The notes beneath the pieces were generated by a model. That model saw only the letters and a program-made list of their open reading frames with translations, was not told the DNA's origin and did no database searches. The position numbers and the translations under genes are program-made. DNA of 64,000 nt from Caballeronia sp. INDeC2 (GTDB lineage Bacteria; Pseudomonadota; Gammaproteobacteria; Burkholderiales; Burkholderiaceae), in assembly GCF_023631325.1 (NCBI RefSeq), contig NZ_JALQDG010000012.1:186001-250000 (forward strand), read 5' to 3'. How positions within the stretch are numbered: position 1 is the first letter of the stretch; each line of letters begins with the position of its first letter. Positions 1 to 9,308 of the stretch are shown here, one piece after another.

Positions 1-124
1 AAAACCGAATCCCATCGCTGCTTCCCTTACTCAAATCGCCGATCACGACATGTTAGGGATGCAGCGCTTATCGATCTATCCGATAGTTCAGAAAAGACAG
101 TCACGGGAAGCGAAACGATGCGCT

Positions 125-631
125 TCAGGCGGTCACGCGGATTCTCCGTAACGCTTCGGGCCCCACCCGTACGCCCATCTCCCTCACCCTCAACAACTGC
201 GCCGCGACCGCCATTCCGATCGACCACGGCGCCTTATCGACGATCCCTTCCACGCCGATCGGACACGTGATCTCCGGCAGCCGCTCCGCCGCCACCCCGC
301 GCTCCATCAGACGCCGTTCGAACTTCACGCGCTTCGTCTTCGACCCGATCAAACCGAAGTAAGCGAAGTCATCCCGCCGCATGATGCGTTGCGTGAGCGA
401 AAAGTCCAGCGAATGATCGTGCGTCATCACGATGAAATACGTACCCGCTGGCGCCTCGTCGACGATCGCATCGGGTAAATCGGTCGCTTCGATCTGCACG
501 TTCGCCGGGACTTCGTCGGGGAAGAGTTCGTCGCGCGCATCCACCCACTGCACGACGCACGGCAGCGTACCGAGCACCTTCACGAGCGCATGGCCGACGT
601 GGCCCGCCCCGAACAGGACGACGTGCATCAT
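125..631 (-). CDS. xdhC: XdhC-like protein lacking the N-terminal domain
   Basis: XdhC loads the sulfurated molybdenum cofactor into xanthine dehydrogenase. This 168-residue product carries only the C-terminal Rossmann-like half: a dinucleotide-type GAGHVG motif at residues 8-13 and a conserved GLIGSKTKR stretch further on. Full-length Burkholderiaceae XdhC proteins are about twice as long, with an N-terminal XdhC/CoxI domain before this point; that domain has no room here. The ATG overlaps the xdhB stop in an ATGA arrangement, so it should be translated by coupling. The open frame does continue upstream, but that part is arginine-rich antisense of xdhB and not credible. It is either a functional short form or a remnant of an internal deletion. 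The 124 bases downstream hold no recognisable gene. Confidence 0.82.
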   Translation of the reverse strand: MMHVVLFGAGHVGHALVKVLGTLPCVVQWVDARDELFPDEVPANVQIEATDLPDAIVDEAPAGTYFIVMTHDHSLDFSLTQRIMRRDDFAYFGLIGSKTKRVKFERRLMERGVAAERLPEITCPIGVEGIVDKAPWSIGMAVAAQLLRVREMGVRVGPEALRRIRVTA

Positions 632-2991
632 GACCGTGCGCTCCTCACCGCGTGGACCGCCTTGAGGATCTCTTCCGCCGTCGCGGGGGCGTTCAACGGC
701 GGATTCACCTTGTGATCGCCGACCGCGGAAACGGCGTCGCGGATCGCGAAGAACACCGAGAACGGCAACAAGAGCGGCGGCTCGCCCACGGCCTTCGAGC
801 GATGGATGCTGTCCTCCGCGTTGCGGTTCCTGAACAGATCGACGCGGAAATCGGCGGGCATGTCGTTCGTCGTCGGAATCTTGTAGGTGGACGGCGCGTG
901 CGTCATCAGCTTGCCCTTGTCGTTCCACCAGAGTTCCTCCGTCGTGAGCCAACCCATGCCCTGCACGAACGCGCCTTCGACCTGGCCTTTATCGAGCGCC
1001 GGATTCAGCGATGCACCCACGTCGTGCAGCGCGTCCGCGCGCAGCACACGCATTTCGCCGGTCAGCGTATCGATCACCACTTCCGACACCGCCGCGCCGT
1101 ACGAGTAGTAGAAGAACGGGCGGCCCTGCATCGTCGCCTGATCCCAGTAGAGCTTGGGCGTCGCGTAGAAGCCGTCGGACCACAACTGCACGCGCGCGAG
1201 ATACGCCTTCTGCACGACTTCGCCGAACGGAATCGCATCGTCGCCGACCATCACGCGATCGTTCGCGAAGCGCACCTGCGCGGGCGTAATCGTGCCGCCG
1301 CCGAACTTCTCGGCAGCGAACTTCGCGAGCCGTTCGCGCAACTGGCGCGCGGCGTCTTGCGCGGCCTTGCCGTTCAGATCCGTTCCCGTCGATGCCGCCG
1401 TGGCCGATGTATTCGCGACCTTGCTCGTGTCCGTGGCCGTCACGCGCACGCGCTCGAAGTTCACGCCGAGTTCATGCGCGACGACTTGCGCGACCTTCGT
1501 GTTCAGGCCCTGCCCCATCTCGGTGCCGCCGTGGTTCACGAGCATCGAGCCATCGGTATAGATGTGAACCAGCGCGCCCGCCTGGTTGAAGTGCGTCACG
1601 TTGAAAGCGATGCCGAACTTCACCGGCGTCAGCGCAAGACCCTTCTTCAGGATTTCATTGTTTGCGTTGAACTCGTTGATGGCCGTGCGCCGCCGACGAT
1701 AATCGCTCGTCTCTTCGAGTTCGGCGATCAGTTCGTGGATGACGTTGTCTTCGACCGTCTGGCCATAAGGCGTCTTGTTGTTTTCCGTCTTGCCGTAGAG
1801 ATTCGCGCGGCGCACGTCGAGCGAATCTTTTCCGACCGAGCGCGCGACGTTGTCCAGGATGTACTCGATCGCGAACGCGCCCTGCGGCCCGCCGAAGCCG
1901 CGAAACGCGGTGTTCGACTGCGTGTTCGTCTTGCCGCAATAGCCTTCGATCTTCACGTCCGACAGCCAGTACGCGTTGTCGAAGTGGCAGACGGCGCGCG
2001 TCATCACCGGACCGGACAGGTCGGCAGAGAAGCCGCAGCGCGAGGTCATGTCCACGGCGACGCCATCGATCTTGCCGTCGTCGTCATAGCCGACTTCGAA
2101 CTCGTACACGAAGTCGTGACGCTTGCCGGTGATCATCATGTCGTCGTCGCGGTCCGGACGCAGCTTCACCGGGCACAGCAGCTTCCACGCGGCGAGCGCC
2201 GCGCAGCACGCGAAGATGCCCGACTGCGATTCCTTGCCGCCGAACCCGCCGCCCATGCGCCGGCATTCGACCAGCACGTTGTGCGAATGCACGTTGAGCA
2301 CGTGCGCGACGAGATGCTGCATTTCCGTCGGGTGCTGCGTCGAGCAATAGACATGCATGCCGTCGTCGTCCTTCGGCACGGCGTACGCGATCTGGCCTTC
2401 GAGATAGAACTGCTCCTGACCGCCGAGCTTCATCGCGCCGCGCTCGTGATGCGAGGCTTTCGCCATGCGCCCTTCGGCGTCGCCGCGCGACAGCTTCAGC
2501 GGATTCAGCACATACGATTCGGCCTTGCGCGCGTCTTGCGGCGTCAGGATGGGCACGAGGTCTTCGAACTCGATCGTCGCGCGGCGCGCGGCAAGACGCG
2601 CCGTGTCGTGCGATGTCGCGACGACGATGAACATCGGCTGGCCGACGAACTGCACGATGCCCTGCGCGAGCACCGGGTCGTCGTGGATGATCGGGCCGCA
2701 ATCGTTCACGCCGGGAATGTCCTCGGCGGTGAAAACGGCGACGACGCCCGGCGTCGCGCGCACGGCGTCGAAGTTCATCGACACGATCTTCGCGTGCGCC
2801 TTCGGGCTCGTGCCGAGCGCGGCGTGCAGCGTGCCCGCGATGGGCGGAATGTCGTCCGTATAGCTTGCGCGCCCGCTCACGTGCAGATGCGCCGATTCAT
2901 GCGGACGCGACACGTGGACCTGCTTGAACGCGTCGATTTCGTTCGCGAGCGACTGGGCTTCGGCGAGAAAGGCTTCGGCTTGCTGATTCAT
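628..2991 (-). CDS. xdhB: xanthine dehydrogenase, molybdopterin-binding subunit XdhB
   Basis: Large subunit of the cytoplasmic molybdenum hydroxylase that oxidises hypoxanthine and xanthine to urate in purine catabolism. The 787-residue length is usual for the family. Visible motifs are GQEQFYLEGQ (191-200), the glycine-rich MGGGFGGKE (about 246-254), FRGFGGPQ (363-370) for pterin binding, and VGEPPLLLP near the C-terminus, whose Glu (about 737) matches the catalytic base. It lies 21 bases after xdhA and overlaps xdhC by four bases, so xdhABC is one operon. The ATG at 2991 is the first Met before the conserved HVSGRASYTDD segment. Confidence 0.97.
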   Translation of the reverse strand: MNQQAEAFLAEAQSLANEIDAFKQVHVSRPHESAHLHVSGRASYTDDIPPIAGTLHAALGTSPKAHAKIVSMNFDAVRATPGVVAVFTAEDIPGVNDCGPIIHDDPVLAQGIVQFVGQPMFIVVATSHDTARLAARRATIEFEDLVPILTPQDARKAESYVLNPLKLSRGDAEGRMAKASHHERGAMKLGGQEQFYLEGQIAYAVPKDDDGMHVYCSTQHPTEMQHLVAHVLNVHSHNVLVECRRMGGGFGGKESQSGIFACCAALAAWKLLCPVKLRPDRDDDMMITGKRHDFVYEFEVGYDDDGKIDGVAVDMTSRCGFSADLSGPVMTRAVCHFDNAYWLSDVKIEGYCGKTNTQSNTAFRGFGGPQGAFAIEYILDNVARSVGKDSLDVRRANLYGKTENNKTPYGQTVEDNVIHELIAELEETSDYRRRRTAINEFNANNEILKKGLALTPVKFGIAFNVTHFNQAGALVHIYTDGSMLVNHGGTEMGQGLNTKVAQVVAHELGVNFERVRVTATDTSKVANTSATAASTGTDLNGKAAQDAARQLRERLAKFAAEKFGGGTITPAQVRFANDRVMVGDDAIPFGEVVQKAYLARVQLWSDGFYATPKLYWDQATMQGRPFFYYSYGAAVSEVVIDTLTGEMRVLRADALHDVGASLNPALDKGQVEGAFVQGMGWLTTEELWWNDKGKLMTHAPSTYKIPTTNDMPADFRVDLFRNRNAEDSIHRSKAVGEPPLLLPFSVFFAIRDAVSAVGDHKVNPPLNAPATAEEILKAVHAVRSARS

Positions 2992-3012
2992 TGTCTTGTT
3001 CTCCCTTTTCGC

Positions 3013-4536
3013 TTACTTCGCTTCGACCAGTTCGATTGCGCGCACGTCCAGCTTCGATTTATCGAGCGGATCGTGCGGACGCGTCTCCAGCCAGAAGCGA
3101 TACAGCAGGCTCTTCGCGGTATCGAGGCGGTAATCGCTGCTCGCGCGCATGTCGGTGAGCGGCTGGTAATCCTTCGAAAGCGCGAGCATCGCGGCCTGGG
3201 CGGTGGCTTCATGCCAGTGGGCATCGGCGAGAACGGCTTCCGCGTGCGATGCGCGCTTCGGCGTCGCGGCCATGCCGCCGTAGACGAGGCGCGGCTCGCG
3301 GATCGTGTCGCCATCGGCGATGAACGAATACGCGGCGTACACGGCGGAAATATCGGAGTCGAAGCGCTTCGACAGCTTGTACGCGCGGAACTGGAGCTTC
3401 GCGCGCTTGCCTGCCCGCGTCGGCACGCGAATGGCCGCGACGAATTCGTTCTCGCGCATGTCCTTCTTCTGATACGCGATGTACAGGTCTTCGAGCGGCA
3501 TTTCTCGCGTACCGTCCACGCTTTGCAGCACGACGCGCGCGTTCAACGCGATGAGGCCTGGCATCGAATCGCCGATCGGCGAGCCGTTCGCGACATTGCC
3601 GCCGAGCGTGCCCGCGTTGCGAATCGGCAGCGAAGCGAAGCGCAGACGCGTTTCCTCGAGTTCGGGATAGGTCTTCACGAGTTCCGCATACGCGCGATCG
3701 ACCGACGCGCCCGCGCCGATCTCGATCCACGCGTCCGTCGTCTCGACGTGCTTGAACGATTCGATCTGCCCGATATAAACGATGTCGCCAAGATCGCGCA
3801 GTTGCTTCGTCACCCACAGACCGACGTCGGTGCTGCCCGCCAGAATGCGCACGTTCGGATTCTTGTCCTTGATCGCGGCGAGCGCTTCGGCGGTGCGCGG
3901 CGCCTCGAAGCGGCGGCCGGCGTGCTCGTAACGGAACGTGTCGTCACGCTGGATGCCTTCGAGCGTGCGCGCGAGCGCGGGCACGTCGACGGGCGCGAGC
4001 GGCGCGTGATCGAACATCTGCTCCGCCGCCTCGATGATCGGCCGGTAACCCGTGCAGCGGCACAGATTGCCCGTCAGCGCGTCGCTGATTTCCTGGCGCG
4101 AGGGCTTGGTCTTCTCGCATGCGCCCGGGCAGCCGGTCGTCGCATGGCCGTGTTTTTCGTAGAGCGCGAACATCGACATCGCGAAACCCGGCGTGCAGAA
4201 ACCGCACTGCGAGCCGTGGCAATCGACCAGCGCCTGCTGCACCGGATGCAGCGTGCCGTCAGGCTGGCGCAGGTCTTCGACGGTGAAGAGCGCGCGGCCG
4301 TCGAGCGTCGGCAGGAACTGCACGCACGCGTTCACGGCCTTGAACGCGACGCCGCCCGCGCCGTCCGGCTCGCCGATGACGACCGTGCACGCGCCGCAGT
4401 CGCCTTCCGCGCAGCCTTCCTTGGTGCCTGTGCAGCGCGCGTCTTCGCGCAGGTATTGCAGGACGGTGCGCGTCGTCGACGCGCCGCTCACTTCCTGGAT
4501 CGCGTTGCGGTGATAGAAGCGGATCGGCTGGGTCAT
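3013..4536 (-). CDS. xdhA: xanthine dehydrogenase small subunit XdhA (2Fe-2S and FAD)
   Basis: Electron-transfer subunit that passes electrons from the Mo site to NAD+ through two iron-sulfur clusters and FAD. The N-terminal plant-ferredoxin-like domain has Cys42, Cys47, Cys50 and Cys71. The second 2Fe-2S domain has CGFC (111-114) and CRC (159-161). The FAD domain shows ILAGSTDVGL (231-240) and NAGTLGGNVANGSPIGD (about 307-323), and the rest is the CO-dehydrogenase flavoprotein C-terminal domain. At 507 residues it matches the bacterial XdhA form, in which both redox modules are on one chain. It is first in the xdhABC operon and divergent from an MFS gene. Confidence 0.97.
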   Translation of the reverse strand: MTQPIRFYHRNAIQEVSGASTTRTVLQYLREDARCTGTKEGCAEGDCGACTVVIGEPDGAGGVAFKAVNACVQFLPTLDGRALFTVEDLRQPDGTLHPVQQALVDCHGSQCGFCTPGFAMSMFALYEKHGHATTGCPGACEKTKPSRQEISDALTGNLCRCTGYRPIIEAAEQMFDHAPLAPVDVPALARTLEGIQRDDTFRYEHAGRRFEAPRTAEALAAIKDKNPNVRILAGSTDVGLWVTKQLRDLGDIVYIGQIESFKHVETTDAWIEIGAGASVDRAYAELVKTYPELEETRLRFASLPIRNAGTLGGNVANGSPIGDSMPGLIALNARVVLQSVDGTREMPLEDLYIAYQKKDMRENEFVAAIRVPTRAGKRAKLQFRAYKLSKRFDSDISAVYAAYSFIADGDTIREPRLVYGGMAATPKRASHAEAVLADAHWHEATAQAAMLALSKDYQPLTDMRASSDYRLDTAKSLLYRFWLETRPHDPLDKSKLDVRAIELVEAK

Positions 4537-4838
4537 GGATGTCTCGGGGCTCTTCGATGCTTTTTTGCTGGTTGCGTGGGATACGCAGCCGGTGGCATTC
4601 GCGACTTCAGGGGACTTTTTCGGACTGGTCCTGTCGCTTCGATGATCCGAAAGCTATCACCTCCAAAAACCATAACCCATAGCCGACATTGCATGAACGA
4701 CATACTCTTCGTCCGATATGTGCGCCGAGTCTTATGCAGCAAGCCTTCTGGCGTTGCCGTCCGATCGTTCGGATCCTTGATTTGTCCCTCCTGGTTACAA
4801 AACACGTGCGACGTTGCGCCGCAACATATGGGAGAATC
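4537..4838. other. divergent intergenic region xdhA / MFS transporter
   Basis: About 300 bases separating the divergent xdhA and MFS genes, so it should hold promoters for both. I see no coding region. A perfect 13-base palindrome, GTTGCG-C-CGCAAC at 4813-4825, sits just upstream of the GGGAG ribosome-binding site of the MFS gene. A run reading GTCCGATCGTTCGGAT near 4760-4775 is also partly symmetric. I could not assign clear -35/-10 boxes. Confidence 0.5.
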
Positions 4839-6089
4839 ATGCCTTCGCGCCGAATTCAACCCCGCACTTTCCCTATGTCCTCCGAGCCTCGCATCAAGCC
4901 GCAGGGCGATTTCGCAGTCACGCTGCGGATTTTGCCCGTCGTGCTGTACACGTTCCTTTGCTACCTGACGATCGGCATCCCCCTCGCGGTGCTGCCGGGT
5001 TACGTGCATACGGATTTGGGCTACGGCTCGGTGATGGCGGGCGCGGCGATCAGCGTCCAGTACTTTGCGACGCTCATGTCGCGGCCGCTCGCGGGCCGCA
5101 CCGCCGATACGCTCGGCCCCAAGAAAACCGTGCTGTACGGCCTTGCGGCGTGCGCGGCGAGCGGCGTGCTGCTGCTTGCGTCGGCGCTCGCGGCGCAATG
5201 GCATGGTGTGAGCCTCGTGCTGCTGGTGATCGCGCGGCTCGTACTCGGCTTCGGCGAAAGCTGGGTCGGCACGGGGTCGATCACGTGGGGCATCGGCCGC
5301 GTCGGGGTGACGAACAACGCGAAGGTGATTTCGTGGAACGGTATCGCGACCTACGGCGCATTGGCGGTCGGCGCGCCGCTCGGCGTCGCGATCGATCATT
5401 CGCTCGGGTTTGCATCGCTCGGGGTGATCGTGATCGCGCTCGGCGGCTTCGGCTACTGGCTCGCGACGCGCATGGCGAGCGTGCCGATCGTGCACGGCGA
5501 GCGCATGTCGTATCGGAGCGTGTTCTTCCGCGTGTTGCCGCACGGGCTGGGACTCGCCCTCGGTTCGGCGGGCTTCGGCTCCATCGCGACGTTCATCACG
5601 CTCTACTATGCGGCGCACAACTGGCCGAACGCGGCGCTGTCGCTGACGGTGTTCGGCACGATGTTCATCGGAGCGCGGCTGCTGTTCGCCAATACCATCA
5701 AGGCATACGGCGGGTTCCGCGTGGCGATCGTGTCGTTTGCTTTCGAAAGCGCTGGATTGCTGATGTTGTGGCTTGCCGCCGAGCCTACTTTTGCGCTCGC
5801 GGGCGCGGCGCTGACCGGCTTCGGCTTCGCGCTGGTGTTTCCGGCGCTGGGCGTCGAGGCGGTGGAGCTCGTGCCGCCGGCGAGCCGGGGCGCGGCGCTG
5901 TCGGCTTATTCGGTGTTTCTCGATTTGTCTCTCGGGCTGACCGGGCCGCTCGCGGGCTATGTCGCGGGTGAGTTCGGTTATGGGTCGGTGTTTTTGTTCG
6001 CCGCGCTGGCGGCGGCCGCGGCGGTGGCGTTGTCGGTTGCGCTTTATATGCGGGCGGGGCGTGGGGTGGGTGGGGCGGCTACGGCTTGA
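4839..6089 (+). CDS. MFS transporter, YfcJ/YhhS family
   Basis: Inner-membrane major facilitator of about 416 residues with 12 predicted hydrophobic segments. It resembles Escherichia coli YfcJ/YhhS throughout: [15 protein letters not shown] in the first segment, [14 protein letters not shown] for the conserved loop 2-3 motif, then [12 protein letters not shown], a [12 protein letters not shown] stretch and [11 protein letters not shown]. YhhS-type proteins act as exporters of sugars and small toxic molecules, but the substrate here is unknown. The ATG at 4839 has GGGAG five bases upstream; a second Met at 4875 (MSSEPRIK) is the alternative start. The gene is monocistronic and divergent from xdhA. 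Confidence 0.9.
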   Translation: MPSRRIQPRTFPMSSEPRIKPQGDFAVTLRILPVVLYTFLCYLTIGIPLAVLPGYVHTDLGYGSVMAGAAISVQYFATLMSRPLAGRTADTLGPKKTVLYGLAACAASGVLLLASALAAQWHGVSLVLLVIARLVLGFGESWVGTGSITWGIGRVGVTNNAKVISWNGIATYGALAVGAPLGVAIDHSLGFASLGVIVIALGGFGYWLATRMASVPIVHGERMSYRSVFFRVLPHGLGLALGSAGFGSIATFITLYYAAHNWPNAALSLTVFGTMFIGARLLFANTIKAYGGFRVAIVSFAFESAGLLMLWLAAEPTFALAGAALTGFGFALVFPALGVEAVELVPPASRGAALSAYSVFLDLSLGLTGPLAGYVAGEFGYGSVFLFAALAAAAAVALSVALYMRAGRGVGGAATA

Positions 6090-6118
6090 GGCTCATTCTG
6101 TTCCGGCAAGCCTGTGAA

Positions 6119-6423
6119 TTACGTACCGGCCTTCGACGCGTGAAGTTGTAGCCCCAGCGCCTTGACCACTCTCAGGATCGTGCCGAAGCTCGGGTTGCCG
6201 TCTTCCGACAGCGCTTTATAGAGCCCTTCGCGACTGATGCCGGTGTCGTGCGCTACTTGCGCCATGCCGCGCGCTCGTGCGATCACGCCGAGCAACGCGC
6301 GATGAAAGCCGGTTCGTCACCGCCCTCTTGCAGACAGGCCTCGAAGTATTCGGCGATGTCATCTTCCGTTTGCAGATATTCGGCCGAATCCCATGGCCGC
6401 GTTTTGATCCTGGTTGCCGTCAT
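6119..6423 (-). pseudogene. addiction-module antidote, HI1420/HigA-like, frameshifted
   Basis: Reading from the ATG at 6423 gives an N-terminal part typical of the HI1420-type antidote (WDSAEYLQTEDDIAEYFEA), but the frame ends after about 45 codons. A shift of one frame near 6294-6303 restores the helix-turn-helix half: ARARGMAQVA, then GISREGLYKALSEDGNPSFG and a VVKALGLQLHA end, with TAA at 6119. The break is inside a GCGC repeat, so loss of one or four bases is the likely cause. The paired toxin gene upstream also carries a frameshift. Either the locus is decaying or the assembly has errors at both places. Confidence 0.75.
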
Positions 6424-6425
6424 GG

Positions 6426-6726
6426 TCACTCCATGTTCAAGTGAGGCAGCATGGCATGAGCGGACCTGATGCCTCGCTCCTGCGTGGACTTGTCTCCGCG
6501 GCATAAGAGAATCGCGAGAACATCGCCGCGCTGCACGTATTAGCACGCGGTAGCCCGGCACATGATCGATGCGTAGCTCGATAACAGGCGATCCGGCCGA
6601 ATTCGTGTCGCCCGGATTTCCCATTGCGAGTCGATCGATGCGGACCCGGATGCGGCGCTTCGCGATGCGGTCCTTCAGCGAGGAGTACCCGTCGTCGAAG
6701 ATCTCGGTCGTGCGGATGTTCAGCAT
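6426..6726 (-). pseudogene. RelE/HigB-type addiction toxin, HI1419-like, frameshifted
   Basis: From the ATG at 6726 the product matches the start of the RelE/ParE-superfamily killer proteins of the HI1419 type: IRTTEIFDDGYSSLKD, then LAMGNPGD, and a conserved ELRIDHVPGYRV. After that the frame is lost. One extra base near 6540 (CTAATAC in sense) separates it from the second half, which in the shifted frame reads QRGDVLAILLCRGDKSTQ and ends at TGA 6426. These toxins are usually mRNA-cleaving and are co-transcribed with the antidote downstream, as here, where the two are two bases apart. Confidence 0.75.
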
Positions 6727-6886
6727 CGTAATCCATGGTTCGCACCGTGTAAGCTATAGCTCACACATGAAACTGCATCATGAGGGCGTTCAGACGCAGC
6801 AAACCTAGCCAAGATAAGGAACAGGACGCCCCTTCGTCTTCCATGTTTGTCTTAAAATCCCCGCTTGGCCCATTAGCGTCCGCTTT

Positions 6887-7633
6887 ATGAACCCGAACTC
6901 GGAAGACCGCTGGCGCGACTTGCGCCCGGACCCGGACAGCGACACTCCGCTCTATCTTCAACTCGCTCGCAAGCTCGCCAACGCCATCCACGACAATCGC
7001 TGGAACGCAGGCGAAGCGCTGCCCTCCGAGCGCGTGCTGTCGGATGCGCTCGGCGTCTCGCGGATCACATCGAGAAAAGCGATTGCGCTGCTCGTCGAGC
7101 AAGGGCTGATTCGCCGCGAGCAAGGCGCGGGCAGCTTCATCACGCCGCGCTACGAAGATCCGCTGTCGCGTCTGTCGAGCTTCTCCGAGATGCTGCGGCG
7201 GCGCGGCTTCAAGCCGAGCTCCAAGTGGCTCTCGCGCACCATCGAGCCGGCCAATCGCGATGAAGTCATTCAGCTCGGCCTCTCGCCCGCCGCCACCGTC
7301 ACGCGCCTGAAACGGCTGCGCCTCGCCGACGACATCGTGATGGCCGTCGAGAACTCCACGTTTCCCGCGTCGTGCATTCCCGATCCGCAGACCATCGGCG
7401 ATTCGCTCTACAGCTATCTCGAAGCGCGCGGGCTCTCAATCGTGCGCGCGCTCCAACATTTCCGCGCGGTCAACGCGAGTGAGGAGATCGCGCGGCAAAT
7501 GGGCATCGCGCCGCACGACGCACTGTTGCTCATCACGCGCGTCGGCTATACGGCCGATCAGCGCGCAATCGAGCTCACCGATACCTACTGCCGCAACGAC
7601 TACTACGATTTCGTTGCCGAGCTGCGAAAGTAA
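6887..7633 (+). CDS. GntR-family transcriptional regulator with UTRA domain
   Basis: A 248-residue cytoplasmic regulator of the HutC type. It has an N-terminal winged helix (LYLQLARKLANAI, then ALPSERVLSDALGVSRIT and GLIRREQGAGSFI, about residues 22-88). A C-terminal UTRA effector domain follows (SSFSEMLRRRGFKPSS through ITRVGYTADQRAIELTD). UTRA domains bind small acids, sugars or sugar phosphates; overall it is closest in feel to NagR/YvoA-like regulators, but the ligand cannot be read. The stop is 10 bases before the next gene, an MdtD-like exporter, so the two are likely co-transcribed and it probably controls that exporter. Confidence 0.92.
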   Translation: MNPNSEDRWRDLRPDPDSDTPLYLQLARKLANAIHDNRWNAGEALPSERVLSDALGVSRITSRKAIALLVEQGLIRREQGAGSFITPRYEDPLSRLSSFSEMLRRRGFKPSSKWLSRTIEPANRDEVIQLGLSPAATVTRLKRLRLADDIVMAVENSTFPASCIPDPQTIGDSLYSYLEARGLSIVRALQHFRAVNASEEIARQMGIAPHDALLLITRVGYTADQRAIELTDTYCRNDYYDFVAELRK

Positions 7634-7643
7634 GCCCCGCCCA

Positions 7644-9077
7644 ATGACCGACACCCCCACAGCCCAGCCATCCGACCGATCGCTCTCCATCATGCTGTGG
7701 CTCGTCGCCACGGGCTTCTTCATGCAGACGCTCGATTCGACGATCGTCAACACCGCGCTGCCGGCGATGGCCCGAAGCCTGGGCGAAGCGCCATTGCGCA
7801 TGCAGGGTGTCGTGATCGCCTACTCGCTCACGATGGCGATGATGATCCCCGTGTCCGGCTGGCTCGCCGACAAGCTCGGCACGAAGCGTGTGTTCTTCAG
7901 CGCGATTCTCGTGTTCACGATCGGCTCGCTGTTATGCGCGAAAGCGCAGTCGTTGCAGGCGCTCGTCGCGTATCGCGTGGTGCAGGGCGTGGGCGGCGCG
8001 ATGCTGCTGCCGGTCGGGCGTCTCGCCGTGCTGCGCGTGTTCCCGGCGGAACGGTATCTCTCGGCGCTCGCGTTCGTCGCGATTCCGGGGCTGATCGGAC
8101 CGCTCATCGGCCCCACGCTCGGCGGCTGGCTCGTGCAGATCGCGTCGTGGCACTGGATCTTTCTGATCAACGTGCCGGTCGGCGTGATCGGCTGCATTGC
8201 GACGAATCTGTATATGCCGGACAGCCGCAATCCGGCGACCGCGCCCTTCGATCTCGCCGGCTATCTGCTGCTCGCCGTCGGCATGGTCGCGCTGACGATT
8301 TCACTCGACGGCCTCGCCGATCTCGGCCTGCAGCATGCAATCGTCATCGTGCTGCTGGTGCTCTCGTTCGGCTGCTTCGTCGCGTACGGCCTGCACGCGA
8401 CGCGCGCCGCCCAGCCGATCTTCTCGCTCGATCTCTTCAAGATCCACACCTTCAGCGTCGGGCTGCTCGGCAATCTGTTCGCGCGCATCGGCAGCGGTGC
8501 GATGCCGTATCTGATCCCGCTGCTTCTGCAAGTGAGTCTCGGCTACTCGGCGTTCCAGGCCGGCATGATGATGCTGCCCGTCGCGGCCGCGGGGATGGCG
8601 TCGAAGCGCGCCGTCACGCGTCTCATCGAAAAACACGGCTACCGGCGCGTGCTCGTCGTGAACACAGTGCTCGTCGGCCTGATGATGGCGAGCTTCGGGC
8701 TCGCGAGCGCGCATCAGCCGCTCTGGCTGCGGCTCGTGCAACTGGCGGTCTTCGGCGCCGTCAATTCGATGCAGTTCACCGCGATGAACACGCTCACGCT
8801 GAAGGATCTCGGCACGGGCGGCGCGAGCAGCGGCAACAGCCTGTTCTCGCTCGTGCAGATGCTGTCGATGAGCCTCGGCGTGACCGTCGCGGGCGCGATT
8901 CTGTCGACGTTCACGGGGCTTTTGCCGCAGGTGACCGAATCGAACTCGCTGCCGGCGTTCCACGCGACGTTCCTGTGCGTCGGCATCATCACCGCAGCGA
9001 CGGCGTGGATCTTCGGTCAGCTCGCGCCGGAAGTGCGCGCGGTGCCGCGCAAGCCCGATCCGTCCGAATCGAACTGA
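7644..9077 (+). CDS. mdtD: MFS multidrug exporter, DHA2 family, MdtD-like
   Basis: Inner-membrane drug:H+ antiporter of 477 residues with about 14 hydrophobic segments. It resembles E. coli MdtD along its whole length: ATGFFMQTLDSTIVNTALP in segment 1, SGWLADKLGTKR in the loop, RVVQGVGGAMLLPVGRL, LIGPTLGGWLV with SWHWIFLINVPVG (motif C region), and a late MNTLTLKDL. The ATG at 7644 follows the GntR gene closely and begins a short soluble leader before segment 1. Drug specificity is unknown, and E. coli MdtD itself has been linked to citrate or metal-citrate export, so multidrug is a family name only. Confidence 0.9.
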   Translation: MTDTPTAQPSDRSLSIMLWLVATGFFMQTLDSTIVNTALPAMARSLGEAPLRMQGVVIAYSLTMAMMIPVSGWLADKLGTKRVFFSAILVFTIGSLLCAKAQSLQALVAYRVVQGVGGAMLLPVGRLAVLRVFPAERYLSALAFVAIPGLIGPLIGPTLGGWLVQIASWHWIFLINVPVGVIGCIATNLYMPDSRNPATAPFDLAGYLLLAVGMVALTISLDGLADLGLQHAIVIVLLVLSFGCFVAYGLHATRAAQPIFSLDLFKIHTFSVGLLGNLFARIGSGAMPYLIPLLLQVSLGYSAFQAGMMMLPVAAAGMASKRAVTRLIEKHGYRRVLVVNTVLVGLMMASFGLASAHQPLWLRLVQLAVFGAVNSMQFTAMNTLTLKDLGTGGASSGNSLFSLVQMLSMSLGVTVAGAILSTFTGLLPQVTESNSLPAFHATFLCVGIITAATAWIFGQLAPEVRAVPRKPDPSESN

Positions 9078-9308
9078 GGCGGTTCGCGAATCGCGCACCG
9101 CGCCGGTGCCCGTGCGCACGATTGCGCGGCGCGCGCTCCCGCGTCTGCGGCACGCCCGTCCAATCCACACACGAATCGATTCGACCTGCTCATCCGATAA
9201 TCGCTGCGAGCCGCCTGAACATTGAATTTGCACGCTTTTTGCTCGAACGATCGGAAGCCGATCCGGTAAACTATCTCGATAAAGTCACTTGCCTTGCGCC
9301 CAGACACC

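Noticed and set aside
652..4968. A 1438-codon open frame antisense to xdhB and xdhA
   Set aside because: Arg/His/Ala-rich translation with no motifs, fully antisense to two clear genes; a normal effect of very high GC3 on the opposite strand.
6119..6726. Programmed frameshifting in the toxin and antidote genes
   Set aside because: No slippery heptamer or downstream pseudoknot is apparent at either break, and the two shifts have different character (extra base, lost base or bases).
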